From positions 2,232,001 through 2,296,000 of the forward strand of contig NZ_CP046530.1 in the NCBI RefSeq assembly GCF_030408375.1: DNA of 64,000 bases, in the 5' to 3' direction. Shown here piece by piece: positions 26,649 to 35,753 of this stretch; within the stretch, counting starts at the first letter, position 1; each line of letters opens with the position of its first letter. The notes beneath the pieces are model-generated. The model was not told the DNA's origin. It did no database searches and worked only from the letters and a program-made list of their open reading frames with translations. The stretch comes from Corynebacterium afermentans subsp. lipophilum (GTDB lineage: Bacteria > Actinomycetota > Actinomycetes > Mycobacteriales > Mycobacteriaceae). Both the position numbers and the translations under genes were made by a program.

Positions 26649-27290
26649 TTAGGCGTAGGCGGGGGCGTTGACGCCGAGTTCGAAGACTTCGTCGGTGCTC
26701 TCGATCAGGGAGCGGTCGTGGGTGACAAAGCCGCAGGCGATGCCACGCTCCGTGGTGAGCTGGCGCAGCAGGTGCACGATCTCCTGGGAACGGTCGGCGT
26801 CGAGGGCGGCGGTGGGTTCGTCGGCAAGCAAAAGCGCCGGCTCGCCCATGAGCGCACGCGCAATGCCGACGCGCTGGCGCTGGCCGCCGGACATCTCGCC
26901 GATGCGGCGGTCGCCCAGGCCCTCCAGGCCGACGGTGGCCAGCAGTTCCTCGGCCCTGTCCCTTCGAGGACGCAGTCCTCGAATGTGGTCGGTGACCAGC
27001 AGCTGGTCGCGCACGTTCAGCGCGGCGATGAGGTTGGCCTGCTGGAAAATCATGCCGATCTTGTCGCGGCGCACGTCGTTGTCCACCACCTCGCCGTTGA
27101 GCTTCGCGGTGCCGGAGTCCGGTGTGATCAGGCCGGCTGCCACGGACAGCAGGGTGGACTTGCCGGAGCCGGACTCGCCGACGATGAAGGTCATCTCGCC
27201 GGGCTTGGCGGTGAACTCCAGGTGGTCCAGCACGGTGCGCATTTCCCGGCCGTCCTTGAATGCGACGGTGACATCGTTGAGTTCGAGCAT
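26649..27290 (-). CDS. hrtA: ABC transporter ATP-binding protein, HrtA-like heme exporter
   Basis: 213 residues. Walker A GESGSGKST, Q-loop in MIFQQANLIAAL, signature MSGGQRQRVGIARAL, Walker B LLLADEPTAALD and H-loop FVTHD are all present. It is a LolD/MacB-type ATPase. With the FtsX-like permease upstream and the divergent NarL-type two-component system this matches the corynebacterial hrtBA-chrSA locus for heme export. The stop of the permease gene and this start share one base. The heme role is inferred from gene order. Confidence 0.75.
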   Translation of the reverse strand: MLELNDVTVAFKDGREMRTVLDHLEFTAKPGEMTFIVGESGSGKSTLLSVAAGLITPDSGTAKLNGEVVDNDVRRDKIGMIFQQANLIAALNVRDQLLVTDHIRGLRPRRDRAEELLATVGLEGLGDRRIGEMSGGQRQRVGIARALMGEPALLLADEPTAALDADRSQEIVHLLRQLTTERGIACGFVTHDRSLIESTDEVFELGVNAPAYA

Positions 27291-28267
27291 TACGCGACAC
27301 CTCCAAGAGCCGCTTGAGGGTTAACTTTCGAGATGGAACGGGTGGCGATCAGGGCGCCGACCATACCCAGCGCCCAGATGGCCACCGGGGGAGCGATCGC
27401 GGTGAGCGCGGTGAGGGAGAACGGTGCGCCGCCCTGCATGAGCAGGCCGAGGCCGAAGGCCGCGACGCCGCCGATGAGCGCGCCGATGCCCAGGATCACC
27501 GCGGCCTGGCCGAGGGCGTCCTTGAGCAGGTAGGAGTTGGATGCGCCGATGGCCTTCAGGATGGCCAGGTCGCGGGTGCGCTGCATCGTCCACACGGTGA
27601 GGAAGGCGATGATCACCAGCGCGGCGATGGCGTAGAGGAAGCCCTGGATGAGCTTCAACGAGCCCTGCTCCGAGGAGTACGCCGGCAGGCCGTCGAAAGC
27701 CTCCTTCAGGCCCACTCCTTCGTCGACCTCGTGGTCCGCCAACAGCACCGAACCGTCGGCGTCGGTGTGCATTGCGGCCTGCCAGAAACCGGTGGGCACC
27801 CACAGGACGGGGGAGTGGGAGAACGCGAGGTCCTCGCCGATGGCGCCGACGGTGATGTCGTTGCCCGCGACGGTCACGGTCTCGCCCTCGCCGACTTCGA
27901 GGGAGGGCGCGGCCACGGCTTCGTCGGAAAGCTTTTGCCCTCCGGGAAGCTCGGTGCCCTTCGGCAGTGACAGGATGGCCACGGCCGCGTCCTCGCCGTT
28001 GCCCTTGGTCATAAGCATCTGGCTGGCGCCGAGCGGGGTGAGCCCGTCGCGCGCCTCGACGCGGGAGGTGGTGAACGAGATGTCTTCCGGGTCCTGGAAG
28101 ACCACGGACTGCGGGTCCAGCGCCTCAAGCGCGGACGTGTTTTGCTTACCCAGGCCGGCGGTCAGGCCCGTGAGCACGACCACCAGCAGCGTAATCAGCG
28201 CCACGGTGCCTGCGATCAGCCCGAAGCGCCCCTTGGCTGACGTGATTTCTCTGATTCCTACGAACAT
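27290..28267 (-). CDS. hrtB: FtsX-like ABC permease, HrtB-like heme exporter
   Basis: 325 residues with four membrane helices in the MacB/FtsX pattern: one at the N-terminus (VALITLLVVVLTGLTAGLG), a large outside loop, then three at the C-terminus. Such permeases push substrate out from the membrane or periplasm side. ATG 28267 is preferred over the earlier frame start because the longer version adds no conserved sequence. Operon order hrtB-hrtA, divergent from the sensor kinase gene, fits the heme-detoxification locus. Confidence 0.75.
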   Translation of the reverse strand: MFVGIREITSAKGRFGLIAGTVALITLLVVVLTGLTAGLGKQNTSALEALDPQSVVFQDPEDISFTTSRVEARDGLTPLGASQMLMTKGNGEDAAVAILSLPKGTELPGGQKLSDEAVAAPSLEVGEGETVTVAGNDITVGAIGEDLAFSHSPVLWVPTGFWQAAMHTDADGSVLLADHEVDEGVGLKEAFDGLPAYSSEQGSLKLIQGFLYAIAALVIIAFLTVWTMQRTRDLAILKAIGASNSYLLKDALGQAAVILGIGALIGGVAAFGLGLLMQGGAPFSLTALTAIAPPVAIWALGMVGALIATRSISKVNPQAALGGVA

Positions 28268-28327
28268 GGCCTCAATCCTGCCGTTGACCTGCACTGCTCC
28301 ACATCGCGCTGGCGGTTGAAATCCCGG

Positions 28328-28343
28328 TCAACCGATCGGTTGA
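28328..28343. promoter_or_regulatory. 16-bp palindrome TCAACCGATCGGTTGA, likely response-regulator site
   Basis: A perfect palindrome in the 91-bp gap between divergent hrtB and chrS. It lies just before the -10 TACGCT (28346-28351) of the kinase gene. Binding by the ChrA-like regulator is the natural guess. Confidence 0.6.
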
Positions 28344-28358
28344 TCTACGCTCAGACGC

Positions 28359-29504
28359 ATGTTGTCCACCACCCGTCTGCTCGATTTTCTGCGCGTGAGC
28401 CTGCACGTGCTCGTCGCCGTGCTGCTTGCGGTGGGGTTTATGGGGCAGTTGCGTAGCGACGCACCCCTGGCAGCTCTGGCCCTGCCCCTGGTGTTCGCCT
28501 GCGTGTACATGGCCGGCACCGTCTGGCACTTCCACGGCAAGGGCTACCCGAGGTGGGCGCCCTACGCCTGGCTCGCGGTGGTCTCGGCGCTGTGGGTGGG
28601 GCTGGTGCAGATGTCCGAGGAGTTCGTGTGGCTGGAGTTTCCGCTGGTCATGCTGGCCTGCGTGCTGTTGACCACGTGGTGGGAGCTCGCGGCCGCCGCG
28701 GCGTTTTTGGCCGTTGCGCTGTCCGCCACCGCGCCGGGCGGCGGGGCCGGCGCGGTCATCGGCCCCACCATCGGCACCGTGCTGGCGGTGATCATCGTGC
28801 ACGCCTACCAGGCGCTGCGTGCGGAGGCGGACCACTACCGGCAGATGGCCGAAGACCTCAAGGCCGCCCAGCGCGAAGCGGCAAAGGCCGAGCACGCCGC
28901 GGGCGTGGCGGAGGAGCGGGCCCGCCTGGCACGCGAGGTGCACGACACCATGGCGCAGGGTTTGAGCTCCATCGTGTTGCTGGGACGCACGATGGACAAG
29001 CAGCTCACTCAGGGCGACCCGGCGCGGGAGACGCTGGACGTGATCCGCTCCACCGCCTCCGACAACCTGGCGGAGGCGCGCCGCTTCGTCGCCGAGAACT
29101 CCGCCAACGCGAAAGCGAACACCCCTGCGCGCGAGACGCTGCCGGTGCGCCTGGAGCGCCTGGCCCGCCACGCGCAGGACCGCCAGCGCGCGCTCGACGA
29201 GCAGCTGGAGGTTCGCGTCCACGCCGTTGACCTGCCGGAACCCTGTGCGTCGGTGGCGGAGCGCGTCGTGCGCGAAGGTTTGAGCAACATCGTGCGCCAC
29301 GCCGGCGCCTCGTCGGCGGTGGTGACCGTCGATAGGCTTGGTGCGACCGCAACCATCGACGTATTCGACAACGGCCGGGGCATCACCGGGCCCGAGGGCT
29401 ACGGCCTGAAGGGCCTGCGCGCCCGCGTGGAGGAGGTCGGCGGCGAGCTCACGGTGGAGGGCAACGTCCTCGCCGCAAGACTGCCTGTGGAGGAGAACGG
29501 ATGA
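28359..29504 (+). CDS. chrS: Sensor histidine kinase, ChrS-like
   Basis: 381 residues. About six membrane helices (1-155) with short loops, a linker coiled coil, then a HisKA_3 domain with the phosphorylated His in EVHDTMAQGLSS, and a HATPase domain with N box EGLSNIVRHAG and G box DNGRGI. Intramembrane sensing is likely because there is no large outside domain. ATG is 7 nt after TACGCT, so leaderless. Its last bases overlap the regulator gene by 4 bp. Heme as signal is inferred from the linked exporter. Confidence 0.82.
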   Translation: MLSTTRLLDFLRVSLHVLVAVLLAVGFMGQLRSDAPLAALALPLVFACVYMAGTVWHFHGKGYPRWAPYAWLAVVSALWVGLVQMSEEFVWLEFPLVMLACVLLTTWWELAAAAAFLAVALSATAPGGGAGAVIGPTIGTVLAVIIVHAYQALRAEADHYRQMAEDLKAAQREAAKAEHAAGVAEERARLAREVHDTMAQGLSSIVLLGRTMDKQLTQGDPARETLDVIRSTASDNLAEARRFVAENSANAKANTPARETLPVRLERLARHAQDRQRALDEQLEVRVHAVDLPEPCASVAERVVREGLSNIVRHAGASSAVVTVDRLGATATIDVFDNGRGITGPEGYGLKGLRARVEEVGGELTVEGNVLAARLPVEENG

Positions 29505-30103
29505 CACTGAACGTCATGCTTATCGACGACCATCCGGTCGTCCGCGCCGGCCTGCGCGCCGTGCTGAATTCCTTCGACGGCGTGGAAGTCGTCGCCGAAG
29601 CCTCCGACGGCGACGCCGAGGTGCCCGAGGGGGTGGACGTGGTGGTCTCCGACATCCAGATGCCCGGCGCGGACGGCATCGCGCTGACGCGCCGCCTGGT
29701 CGCCGCCGGCGGGCCGCCGGTGTTGATCCTGACCACCTACGACACCCAGGCCGACGTGGTCGCCGCAGTGGAGGCTGGGGCAATGGGCTACCTGCTCAAG
29801 GACGCGCCGGAAGAAGAGCTGTATGAGGCGGTGCGGAGCGCGTCGCAAGGCAAAAGAGTGCTCTCGCCGCAGGTGGCCAACGTGCTGGCGGACCGGCTGG
29901 TCAACCCGGCCGAGACGCTTTCCGCGCGCGAGATTGAGCTGCTGCGCGCGCTGCAGACCGGCGCCTCCAACAAGGAAATCGCCCAGCAGCTGTTCATCTC
30001 GCAGGCGACAGTGAAGACGCACCTGATCCACATCTACTCCAAACTCGGGGTGGACAACCGCACCGCGGCCGTGGAGGAAGCCCGGCAACGCCGGATCATA
30101 TAA
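29501..30103 (+). CDS. chrA: NarL/LuxR-type response regulator, ChrA-like
   Basis: 200 residues. Receiver domain with IDDHP, phospho-Asp in VVSDIQMPGADG (about Asp52) and Lys in YLLKDAP. The C-terminal LuxR-type HTH reads LSAREIELLRALQTGASNKEIAQQL then ATVKTHLIHIYSKL. Partner of the kinase by overlap. It should control the divergent hrtBA promoter through the palindrome at 28328. Confidence 0.85.
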   Translation: MTLNVMLIDDHPVVRAGLRAVLNSFDGVEVVAEASDGDAEVPEGVDVVVSDIQMPGADGIALTRRLVAAGGPPVLILTTYDTQADVVAAVEAGAMGYLLKDAPEEELYEAVRSASQGKRVLSPQVANVLADRLVNPAETLSAREIELLRALQTGASNKEIAQQLFISQATVKTHLIHIYSKLGVDNRTAAVEEARQRRII

Positions 30104-30113
30104 GCTGGCCGCC

Positions 30114-30656
30114 ATGTCATTCATCGAGCTGAACGCTGGCCCCTGGCGCGGGGTCGCTTTCCTCATGGGCCTCGGCGGGCCCGACGACACTCCCGCGGGC
30201 TGCAAATCCTTCGCCTGGCGGCACGACGGCTCCGCACGCCTCGGCGGTGTGCTCGAGCGCGCGCAGGTGCAGGTGCTGATCAGCGATGAAGCGGTCCCCG
30301 ACAAGGTCCAGCGCGCCCAACCGGACGCGTTTGGCCTGCGCAGCGTGACCACCGAATCCGCGGGCGAGGCCTTCGTCTTCGCCGGACGCATGTTCGGCCG
30401 CACCGGCACCGTGGAAACCGACGAGCCCTGCGTGGCAGCACAGCTGACCATCGCGCCGGAAACCGAACTGGCGGTCACCGTGTACGAGGAGTTCGAGTAC
30501 GCCGTGGTTGCCCCCGACGGCGACATCACCGTCAACAACACCCCGGTGCCGCCGAACTCCGCAGGCATGCTGGACGCCGGCCACCGCACCCTGGGGCTGA
30601 AGAACCGCTCCGAGAACATCGCCCACGTGCTCATCCTGGGCGGCCAGCCGGCGTAA
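30114..30656 (+). CDS. Cupin/pirin-C-like small protein
   Basis: 180 residues, mostly beta-strand pattern (VAAQLTIAPETELAVTVYEEFEYAVVAPDGDITVN), like the second cupin half of pirins. Metal-binding His motifs of the first cupin are not obvious. It is 10 bp after the response regulator stop and may be its operon mate, though TATAAG 9 nt before ATG 30114 could also drive it alone. Function unknown. Confidence 0.55.
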   Translation: MSFIELNAGPWRGVAFLMGLGGPDDTPAGCKSFAWRHDGSARLGGVLERAQVQVLISDEAVPDKVQRAQPDAFGLRSVTTESAGEAFVFAGRMFGRTGTVETDEPCVAAQLTIAPETELAVTVYEEFEYAVVAPDGDITVNNTPVPPNSAGMLDAGHRTLGLKNRSENIAHVLILGGQPA

Positions 30657-30737
30657 TTACCCCGGCTTTGCAGAGACATATGCCACACCCTGCGCATTCA
30701 CCCTGCGGGGTGCGGCTTCACGCTGCATAATCGCAGC

Positions 30738-32162
30738 GTGCTTTATATTTTCTTTGCCATTCTCGCCGTCATCGCCGTCGGCTATTTCATTGCCAAGAAG
30801 GTCCACGCGGCCTCCTCCATCTTCGCCGTCGGCGTGCTGCTGCTCATGATCGCCGCAGCTACCGGGCGCATCGACCACTCCACCGCGGACATCGAGTCCT
30901 CCGGCAACGCGTTCTACGACGAGCTGTTGATCATCGAGTCCCTGTTCAAGTCCCGCTTCGCCGGCACCGGCATGGCGATCATGGTGCTGTTCGGCTTCGT
31001 CGGCTACATGCGCCACATCGGCGCCGACGCCAAGACCGTGGTGGCGCTGTCCAGCCCGCTGCGCCGCTTCCACGGCTCCTACTGGCTCGTGCCCATCGGC
31101 TTTGCCGTCGCGACGCTTTTGTCTTTCGTCGTGCCTTCCGCCAGTGCGTTGTCGCTGCTGCTGGTGGCCACGCTGATGCCCGCGTTGATCGCGGCGGGGC
31201 TGACGCCGCTGACCGTCGGCGCGATCGTGGCCACCGCCTCCACCATCGCCCCCTCGCCGCTGGAGGCCGGCCTGATCCAAGGCGCGGACCTGACCGGCAT
31301 GTCGGTGACCGAGTTCACCTTCGGCAACGTGGCCAAAGCCACCATCCCCGCGCTAGTGGTCATCGCGTTTACCCACATGTGGTGGCAGCGACACTGCGAC
31401 AAGAAAGACCTGGTCAAGTCCGGCGCTGGCGCGTCGGACGCCGAGCTTGAGGCAGCCAGGGACGACGAGTCCGACCGCCGCATCCGCGAAGCCGTGGAAC
31501 GTGCCGAGGGCCTGCCCGGCTTCTACGCCATCCTGCCGTTGCTGCCGCTGCTGCTGATCATCGTCTCCGCGCTGCTCAACCGCCTCGGCATCATCTCGTT
31601 TGAGGCCGGCATCCTGCCGGTGACCGTGGTGTCGCTGATGGTCACCATGATCATCGAGGCGATCCGCCTGCGCGACGTCAACTACGCCGCCGACTCGTTG
31701 CAGGAGTTCTTCAAGGGCCTCGGCGAGGGTGCGGCCGGCGTGGTTTCCCTCATCGTCGCCGCCGCCATCCTGGTGGAGGGCATCACCCAGATGGGCGTGA
31801 TCGAGGGCCTGACCAACCTGGCGCAGGCCTCCTCCGGCGCCGCCGTGCTGATGGTGCTGGTGTTCGTGCTGGCCACCGCCACCATGGCGCTGCTGACCGG
31901 CTCCGGCGTGGCGCCCTACTTCGCCTTCTCCGAGATGGTGCCGGGCATCGCGGCGGACTCCGCCGTGTCCGCCCCGCAGATGCTCACCTCCATCTGGGCC
32001 GCCTCCAACACCATGCGCCAGGCCTCCCCGGTCAACGCCGCGGTGCTCATCGTCGCGGGTGCGCTTCAGGTCAACCCGATTGACGTGGTCCGCCGCACCG
32101 CCGTGCCGCTGACCGCGGGCGCGGTCACCGCCGTGGTGTGCGCCTTCCTGTTCGTGGTTTAG
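30738..32162 (+). CDS. DcuC-family C4-dicarboxylate carrier-like protein
   Basis: 474 residues with about twelve helices. The N-terminal YFIAKKVHAASSIFAVG and the re-entrant region VVATASTIAPSPLEAGL match the DcuC group. These carriers exchange or export C4 dicarboxylates. GTG start lies 6 nt after CATAAT, so leaderless. It stands alone; no fumarate or succinate genes are next to it, so the substrate is tentative. Confidence 0.75.
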   Translation: MLYIFFAILAVIAVGYFIAKKVHAASSIFAVGVLLLMIAAATGRIDHSTADIESSGNAFYDELLIIESLFKSRFAGTGMAIMVLFGFVGYMRHIGADAKTVVALSSPLRRFHGSYWLVPIGFAVATLLSFVVPSASALSLLLVATLMPALIAAGLTPLTVGAIVATASTIAPSPLEAGLIQGADLTGMSVTEFTFGNVAKATIPALVVIAFTHMWWQRHCDKKDLVKSGAGASDAELEAARDDESDRRIREAVERAEGLPGFYAILPLLPLLLIIVSALLNRLGIISFEAGILPVTVVSLMVTMIIEAIRLRDVNYAADSLQEFFKGLGEGAAGVVSLIVAAAILVEGITQMGVIEGLTNLAQASSGAAVLMVLVFVLATATMALLTGSGVAPYFAFSEMVPGIAADSAVSAPQMLTSIWAASNTMRQASPVNAAVLIVAGALQVNPIDVVRRTAVPLTAGAVTAVVCAFLFVV

Positions 32163-32179
32163 GCCGTAAGGTTGCCGGT

Positions 32180-33520
32180 ATGACCGTTTCAGTGCTCATG
32201 ATCGTGGAGGGCACCTCGCCCGAAATTTCCCGCTGCGTCAACGTCGAAGAGACCATGACGCTGGGCGAGCTCTCCCAGATCATCGACGCCTCCCTCGGTT
32301 TCACCGGCGCCGCCACCCACCTCTACGTCAGCCAGGAAGGCGCGCAGCGCTCCGTCTACACCGCCGCGCCCGGCCCCGGCGAACACCAGGAAAACGAGCT
32401 CACCGTCGCCGAGATGCGGCCCATGACCTACGTCTACGACCCGGCGGCCAACTGGAACATCCACGTCGAGGTTCTGGGTCCCTCCAACATCGAGGGGCCT
32501 ACGCCCATGCTTATCGACGCAGCCGGGCCCGACGTCGTCGAAGCCTGCTCGGGGCCAGAGCTGATGACCACCTTCCGCCACCAGGCCCGCCTTTTGGCCG
32601 CCGGCATCGAGCCGGACCTGGAGACCATCACCCTGATGTTTTCCTACCTGCCCGTCATGCCGCCGGAGCGCATGCTCGACCGCATGACACAGGCAGACCC
32701 GGTGTCCGTGGCCACCCGCATCGGCAACGTGGCCGAGGAGATGTTCTTCGACGAAGTCGCCGCCGCCGATGAAGGCGCCGATGGCCCCGGCCTGGCTCAG
32801 CACTTCGACGACTTCCTCCAGTCCCGCCCGGATCTGCTCCAGATCATCGACATGGACCCGCACCCGGAGCGCAACCCCACCATGATCAACGCCGTGACCG
32901 AGTTCTTCGGCGAAATGCTCGGTGGGCCGGACGGGGTAGAGGTTCCCGACGTGCCGAGCATGCCTGGTCCGCCGGCGGTACAGAGCGTGCCGGGCGTGCC
33001 TGGCTTCCCCAGCTTCGGGCCAGACTCCTTCGACGATCTACCCGATCTCACCGATGTTTTCGCCGAGCTCATGCGCATTTTCTCCCCCGGGGTGCCGTAC
33101 GAGCACGGGGGGATGCCTGCCTCGTTCGCCGTGGAAGTGCGCGACCTGACGGAGCTGCCGTTTCCCAACACTGTCGCTGACCTGCTCCTCGACGCCCGCC
33201 TGCTGAAAAAGCGCGGCGGCGAGCTGACCCCCACCAAAGCAGGCCTGGCTTTTCTCAACCACGACAACCCTATTCCCAAGGCCGCCGACAACATCCGACT
33301 CGGCTTTGAAAAACTGATGGGCGAGGAAATGTGGCGCTCCATCGTGGAGTGGGTCGTCGACGACGAACCGCTTAACCCAGAGGCGGAGAGCTGGCTGTTC
33401 TGGCTGGAGGCTTTCGGCATCCTTCGCGAAACCGCCCCTGCCCAGATTTTCTGCACCGAGCAGGGCCTGCAGCTGCTGGAGCTGCACTACGACCACTACA
33501 CCAGCGGTCGGCGCTCGTAA
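32180..33520 (+). CDS. pRiA4b ORF3-like domain protein
   Basis: 446 residues. Residues 1-90 match the plasmid pRiA4b ORF-3 domain: EGTSPEISRCVNVEETMTLGELSQIID then GFTGAATHLY. A central helical part is followed by a low-complexity VPDVPSMPGPPAVQSVPGVPG stretch (about 255-280) and a helical C-terminus. ATG 32180 follows TAAGGT by 7 nt. Its final Ser-stop (TCG TAA) lies inside the left arm of element E2. Role unknown. Confidence 0.75.
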   Translation: MTVSVLMIVEGTSPEISRCVNVEETMTLGELSQIIDASLGFTGAATHLYVSQEGAQRSVYTAAPGPGEHQENELTVAEMRPMTYVYDPAANWNIHVEVLGPSNIEGPTPMLIDAAGPDVVEACSGPELMTTFRHQARLLAAGIEPDLETITLMFSYLPVMPPERMLDRMTQADPVSVATRIGNVAEEMFFDEVAAADEGADGPGLAQHFDDFLQSRPDLLQIIDMDPHPERNPTMINAVTEFFGEMLGGPDGVEVPDVPSMPGPPAVQSVPGVPGFPSFGPDSFDDLPDLTDVFAELMRIFSPGVPYEHGGMPASFAVEVRDLTELPFPNTVADLLLDARLLKKRGGELTPTKAGLAFLNHDNPIPKAADNIRLGFEKLMGEEMWRSIVEWVVDDEPLNPEAESWLFWLEAFGILRETAPAQIFCTEQGLQLLELHYDHYTSGRRS

Positions 33521-33590
33521 AAGTTAACGGCTCGTTTTCGCGACCTGGGGGAACGCGGCGCCAAAATCGCCGAGTCGTCAACTTTTACGA
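33515..33590. repeat. 76-bp core-and-arms element E2 at two convergent stops
   Basis: Arms TCGTAAAAGTTAACGGCTCG and CGAGTCGTCAACTTTTACGA flank CGACCTGGGG at 33541, offset 26. The TCG-TAA of each arm gives the last Ser codon and stop of the gene on that side. As RNA it folds into one long stem in either direction, so a bidirectional terminator is possible. Confidence 0.85.
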
Positions 33591-33914
33591 AAGCGAGCCC
33601 GCTGACACCACCAGGTACAGACCCAGCCCGCCGGTGCCGAGCGTCATCGCGCTCAACAGGAACACGGCTGCGGCGTTGGGTTCGCTGCGCTCGTCGGCAA
33701 GCGCGGATGCCTCGAAGCGGTACGCCCGCCGGTTCAGCGCCACGATCACCAGCGCACCCGCGGCCAACGCCACCGCCGCCACCACGATCAGCGCGGGGTA
33801 AGCACCGGCCCACCGCAAAAGCGTCGCCGCACAGACGAGCATGGCCAGCGCGGTGCGCGTCCAGCTCATGGCGGTGCGCTCGGGCTGCAGGCCGGGGTCG
33901 GCGACGGCGATCAT
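33585..33914 (-). CDS. DUF202 family membrane protein (second of pair)
   Basis: 109 residues. The DUF202 signature ERTAMSWTRTALAMLVCAATLL comes early, followed by three helices in all. The start overlaps the upstream DUF202 gene by 4 bp. The stop is within element E2. Function of DUF202 proteins is not established. Confidence 0.82.
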   Translation of the reverse strand: MIAVADPGLQPERTAMSWTRTALAMLVCAATLLRWAGAYPALIVVAAVALAAGALVIVALNRRAYRFEASALADERSEPNAAAVFLLSAMTLGTGGLGLYLVVSAGSLS

Positions 33915-34276
33915 GCGAGCAGGCTCACCGCCACAACCACCGCCGCGACAAACACCACCACGCACAGGACGGGGATGATGGCGGGGGCGGGCAGGGGCTC
34001 GTCGTGACGCAAGGCCCGCTCGATGCGCACCCAGCGCACCGCGGCACCTGCGGAAATGGCCATCGCGATCAGGATGACCGCAGCGGCTGCGACTCGGCGC
34101 ACGCCGGGGTCGATGCCGGGCAGCTCGAACGCCTCGAGCGCGATCCCGCCGGCGAGAAACGCCAGCGCGGTGCGGGTCCAGGCGAGGAAGGTGCGCTCGT
34201 TGGCGAGGGTGAAGCGCGGGTCGGGCTCCCCGCCGTCGGGGAAGACCCGCCTGGTAAACCATCCGCGCTCGCTCAT
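33911..34276 (-). CDS. DUF202 family membrane protein (first of pair)
   Basis: 121 residues. DUF202 signature FTLANERTFLAWTRTALAFLAGGIA with three helices. Overlaps both neighbours by 4 bp (VanZ-like gene before, second DUF202 gene after), so three membrane proteins are made as one unit. The pair layout, one longer and one shorter DUF202, is common and suggests a heteromeric complex. Confidence 0.85.
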   Translation of the reverse strand: MSERGWFTRRVFPDGGEPDPRFTLANERTFLAWTRTALAFLAGGIALEAFELPGIDPGVRRVAAAAVILIAMAISAGAAVRWVRIERALRHDEPLPAPAIIPVLCVVVFVAAVVVAVSLLA

Positions 34277-34791
34277 GCGCTCAACCCTAGCGCCGCCCAC
34301 ACGGTGAGCACTACCGCGCCAGCCGCCGCGATGCTCCACAGCACCGTTGCGCGATTGCTTTTCGACGTCCCTCCGGCCACCCCGGCCCCCAGCGCCGCCC
34401 CGGCGGTGTTGCAGAGCACGTCGTCAGTATCGCTGTAGCCCCACGCGAACATGTACTGCGCGACCTCGATTCCGAGGCTGCAGACAAGCCCCACCAGCAC
34501 CGCTTTGGGTACGGAGCCGCGGTATGCGATGAATCCGACCGGGGCGAACAGCGCGATATTGCCGAACAGGTTCAGCCACGGCCCCCACCACACGCGCGCG
34601 TGCTCGAAGGTCTCCAGCGGGTTCAGGCGTACCTGGCTGAGCTGGTGCGCCTCCGCCGACCACAGCCCAGGAATGGACACGAACGCCTTTCCCACCGTGA
34701 ACGCGAGCACGACCAGGGCAGTCACGACCACCGCCGCGACGTGGGCGGCGGCGTTGTTGGTTTTGCTCGCTGGTTTCACCCGGCCCACCAT
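34273..34791 (-). CDS. VanZ-like membrane protein
   Basis: 172 residues, four helices. The VanZ family pattern is seen in WLNLFGNIALFAPVGFIAY and SLGIEVAQYMFAWGYSDTDDVLCNTAGAALG. VanZ relatives are linked with glycopeptide tolerance in some Gram-positives, but most have no known role. First gene of the VanZ-DUF202-DUF202 unit; 23 bp from the divergent reductase start. Confidence 0.82.
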   Translation of the reverse strand: MVGRVKPASKTNNAAAHVAAVVVTALVVLAFTVGKAFVSIPGLWSAEAHQLSQVRLNPLETFEHARVWWGPWLNLFGNIALFAPVGFIAYRGSVPKAVLVGLVCSLGIEVAQYMFAWGYSDTDDVLCNTAGAALGAGVAGGTSKSNRATVLWSIAAAGAVVLTVWAALGLSA

Positions 34792-34814
34792 AGTGTCGGC
34801 CTATGCTGGCGACC

Positions 34815-35753
34815 ATGAACCGCAGCTTGATTGTCACTGAAAATGGACCGGAGATCGTAGAGCCGCAGGCGGCGTTCGCGGGTGAGGGCGACACCCTGAT
34901 CAACGTGAGCCACTCCTCGGTGAACTACAAGGACGCGATGGCGCTTTCGGGCAATCGTGGCATCCTGCGTGAGCTGCCGACGGTGCCGGGCATCGACGCC
35001 GTGGGCACCCTCGAGGACGGCACGCTTGTCACCGTCAACGGCCGCGGCATCGGCGAGCGCCGCCACGGCGGCTACACCCCGCAGATGCGTATCGACGCTA
35101 AAGACATCACCCGCGTGCCGGAGCGCTTCACCGCGGAGGAAGCCGCCGCGATCGGCACCGCCGGCTACACCGCCGCCCTTTCGGTCGCAGGTCTGGAGCG
35201 GGCCGCACTTTCGCCTATCGACGGCCCCGTGCTCGTCACCGGTGCCACCGGCGGCGTCGGCTCCATTGCTGTGCAGCTTTTGGCCGCGCGCGGATATGAG
35301 GTGTGGGCGTTGACCGGGCGCGTCGATAAGCATGGCGCCTGGCTGAAGGAACTCGGCGCCGCCGAGGTGCTCGACCGCGCCGACTTCTCCGAGCCCGGCA
35401 AGCCGCTGCAGAAGGCGCGCCTGGCGGGCGTGGTGGACACCGTCGGCTCGACCGTGCTGGCCAACGCACTGACGCAGCTTCGCTGGGGCGGGGTCGCCAC
35501 CGCGTGCGGCATGGCCGCCGGCAACGACCTGCCCGCCAGCGTCCTGCCGTTCATCCTGCGCGGGGTGCAGCTGGTGGGCATCAACTCCGTCGACGCGCCG
35601 AACGACATCCGTGACGAAGCCTGGGCGCTCCTCGACGAGTCCGTAGACACCAACGCCATCCGCACCGAAGAAGTCGGTTTGGATGGCGTCGTGGAAGTTG
35701 GGCGTTCGCTGCTCGATGGCGGGTGGAGCGGACGCGCCGTCGTTAAGCTGTAG
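34815..35753 (+). CDS. AcuI/YhdH-type NADPH-dependent acryloyl-CoA-like reductase
   Basis: 312 residues from ATG 34815, which follows TATGCT by 7 nt. Medium-chain reductase fold, zinc-free: VNYKDAMALSGN and VPGIDAVGTLEDG in the catalytic domain, and VTGATGGVGSIAVQLLAARGY for NADPH. The YhdH/AcuI group reduces acryloyl-CoA or similar enoyl substrates. It overlaps the convergent membrane protein gene by 11 bp. Confidence 0.87.
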   Translation: MNRSLIVTENGPEIVEPQAAFAGEGDTLINVSHSSVNYKDAMALSGNRGILRELPTVPGIDAVGTLEDGTLVTVNGRGIGERRHGGYTPQMRIDAKDITRVPERFTAEEAAAIGTAGYTAALSVAGLERAALSPIDGPVLVTGATGGVGSIAVQLLAARGYEVWALTGRVDKHGAWLKELGAAEVLDRADFSEPGKPLQKARLAGVVDTVGSTVLANALTQLRWGGVATACGMAAGNDLPASVLPFILRGVQLVGINSVDAPNDIRDEAWALLDESVDTNAIRTEEVGLDGVVEVGRSLLDGGWSGRAVVKL

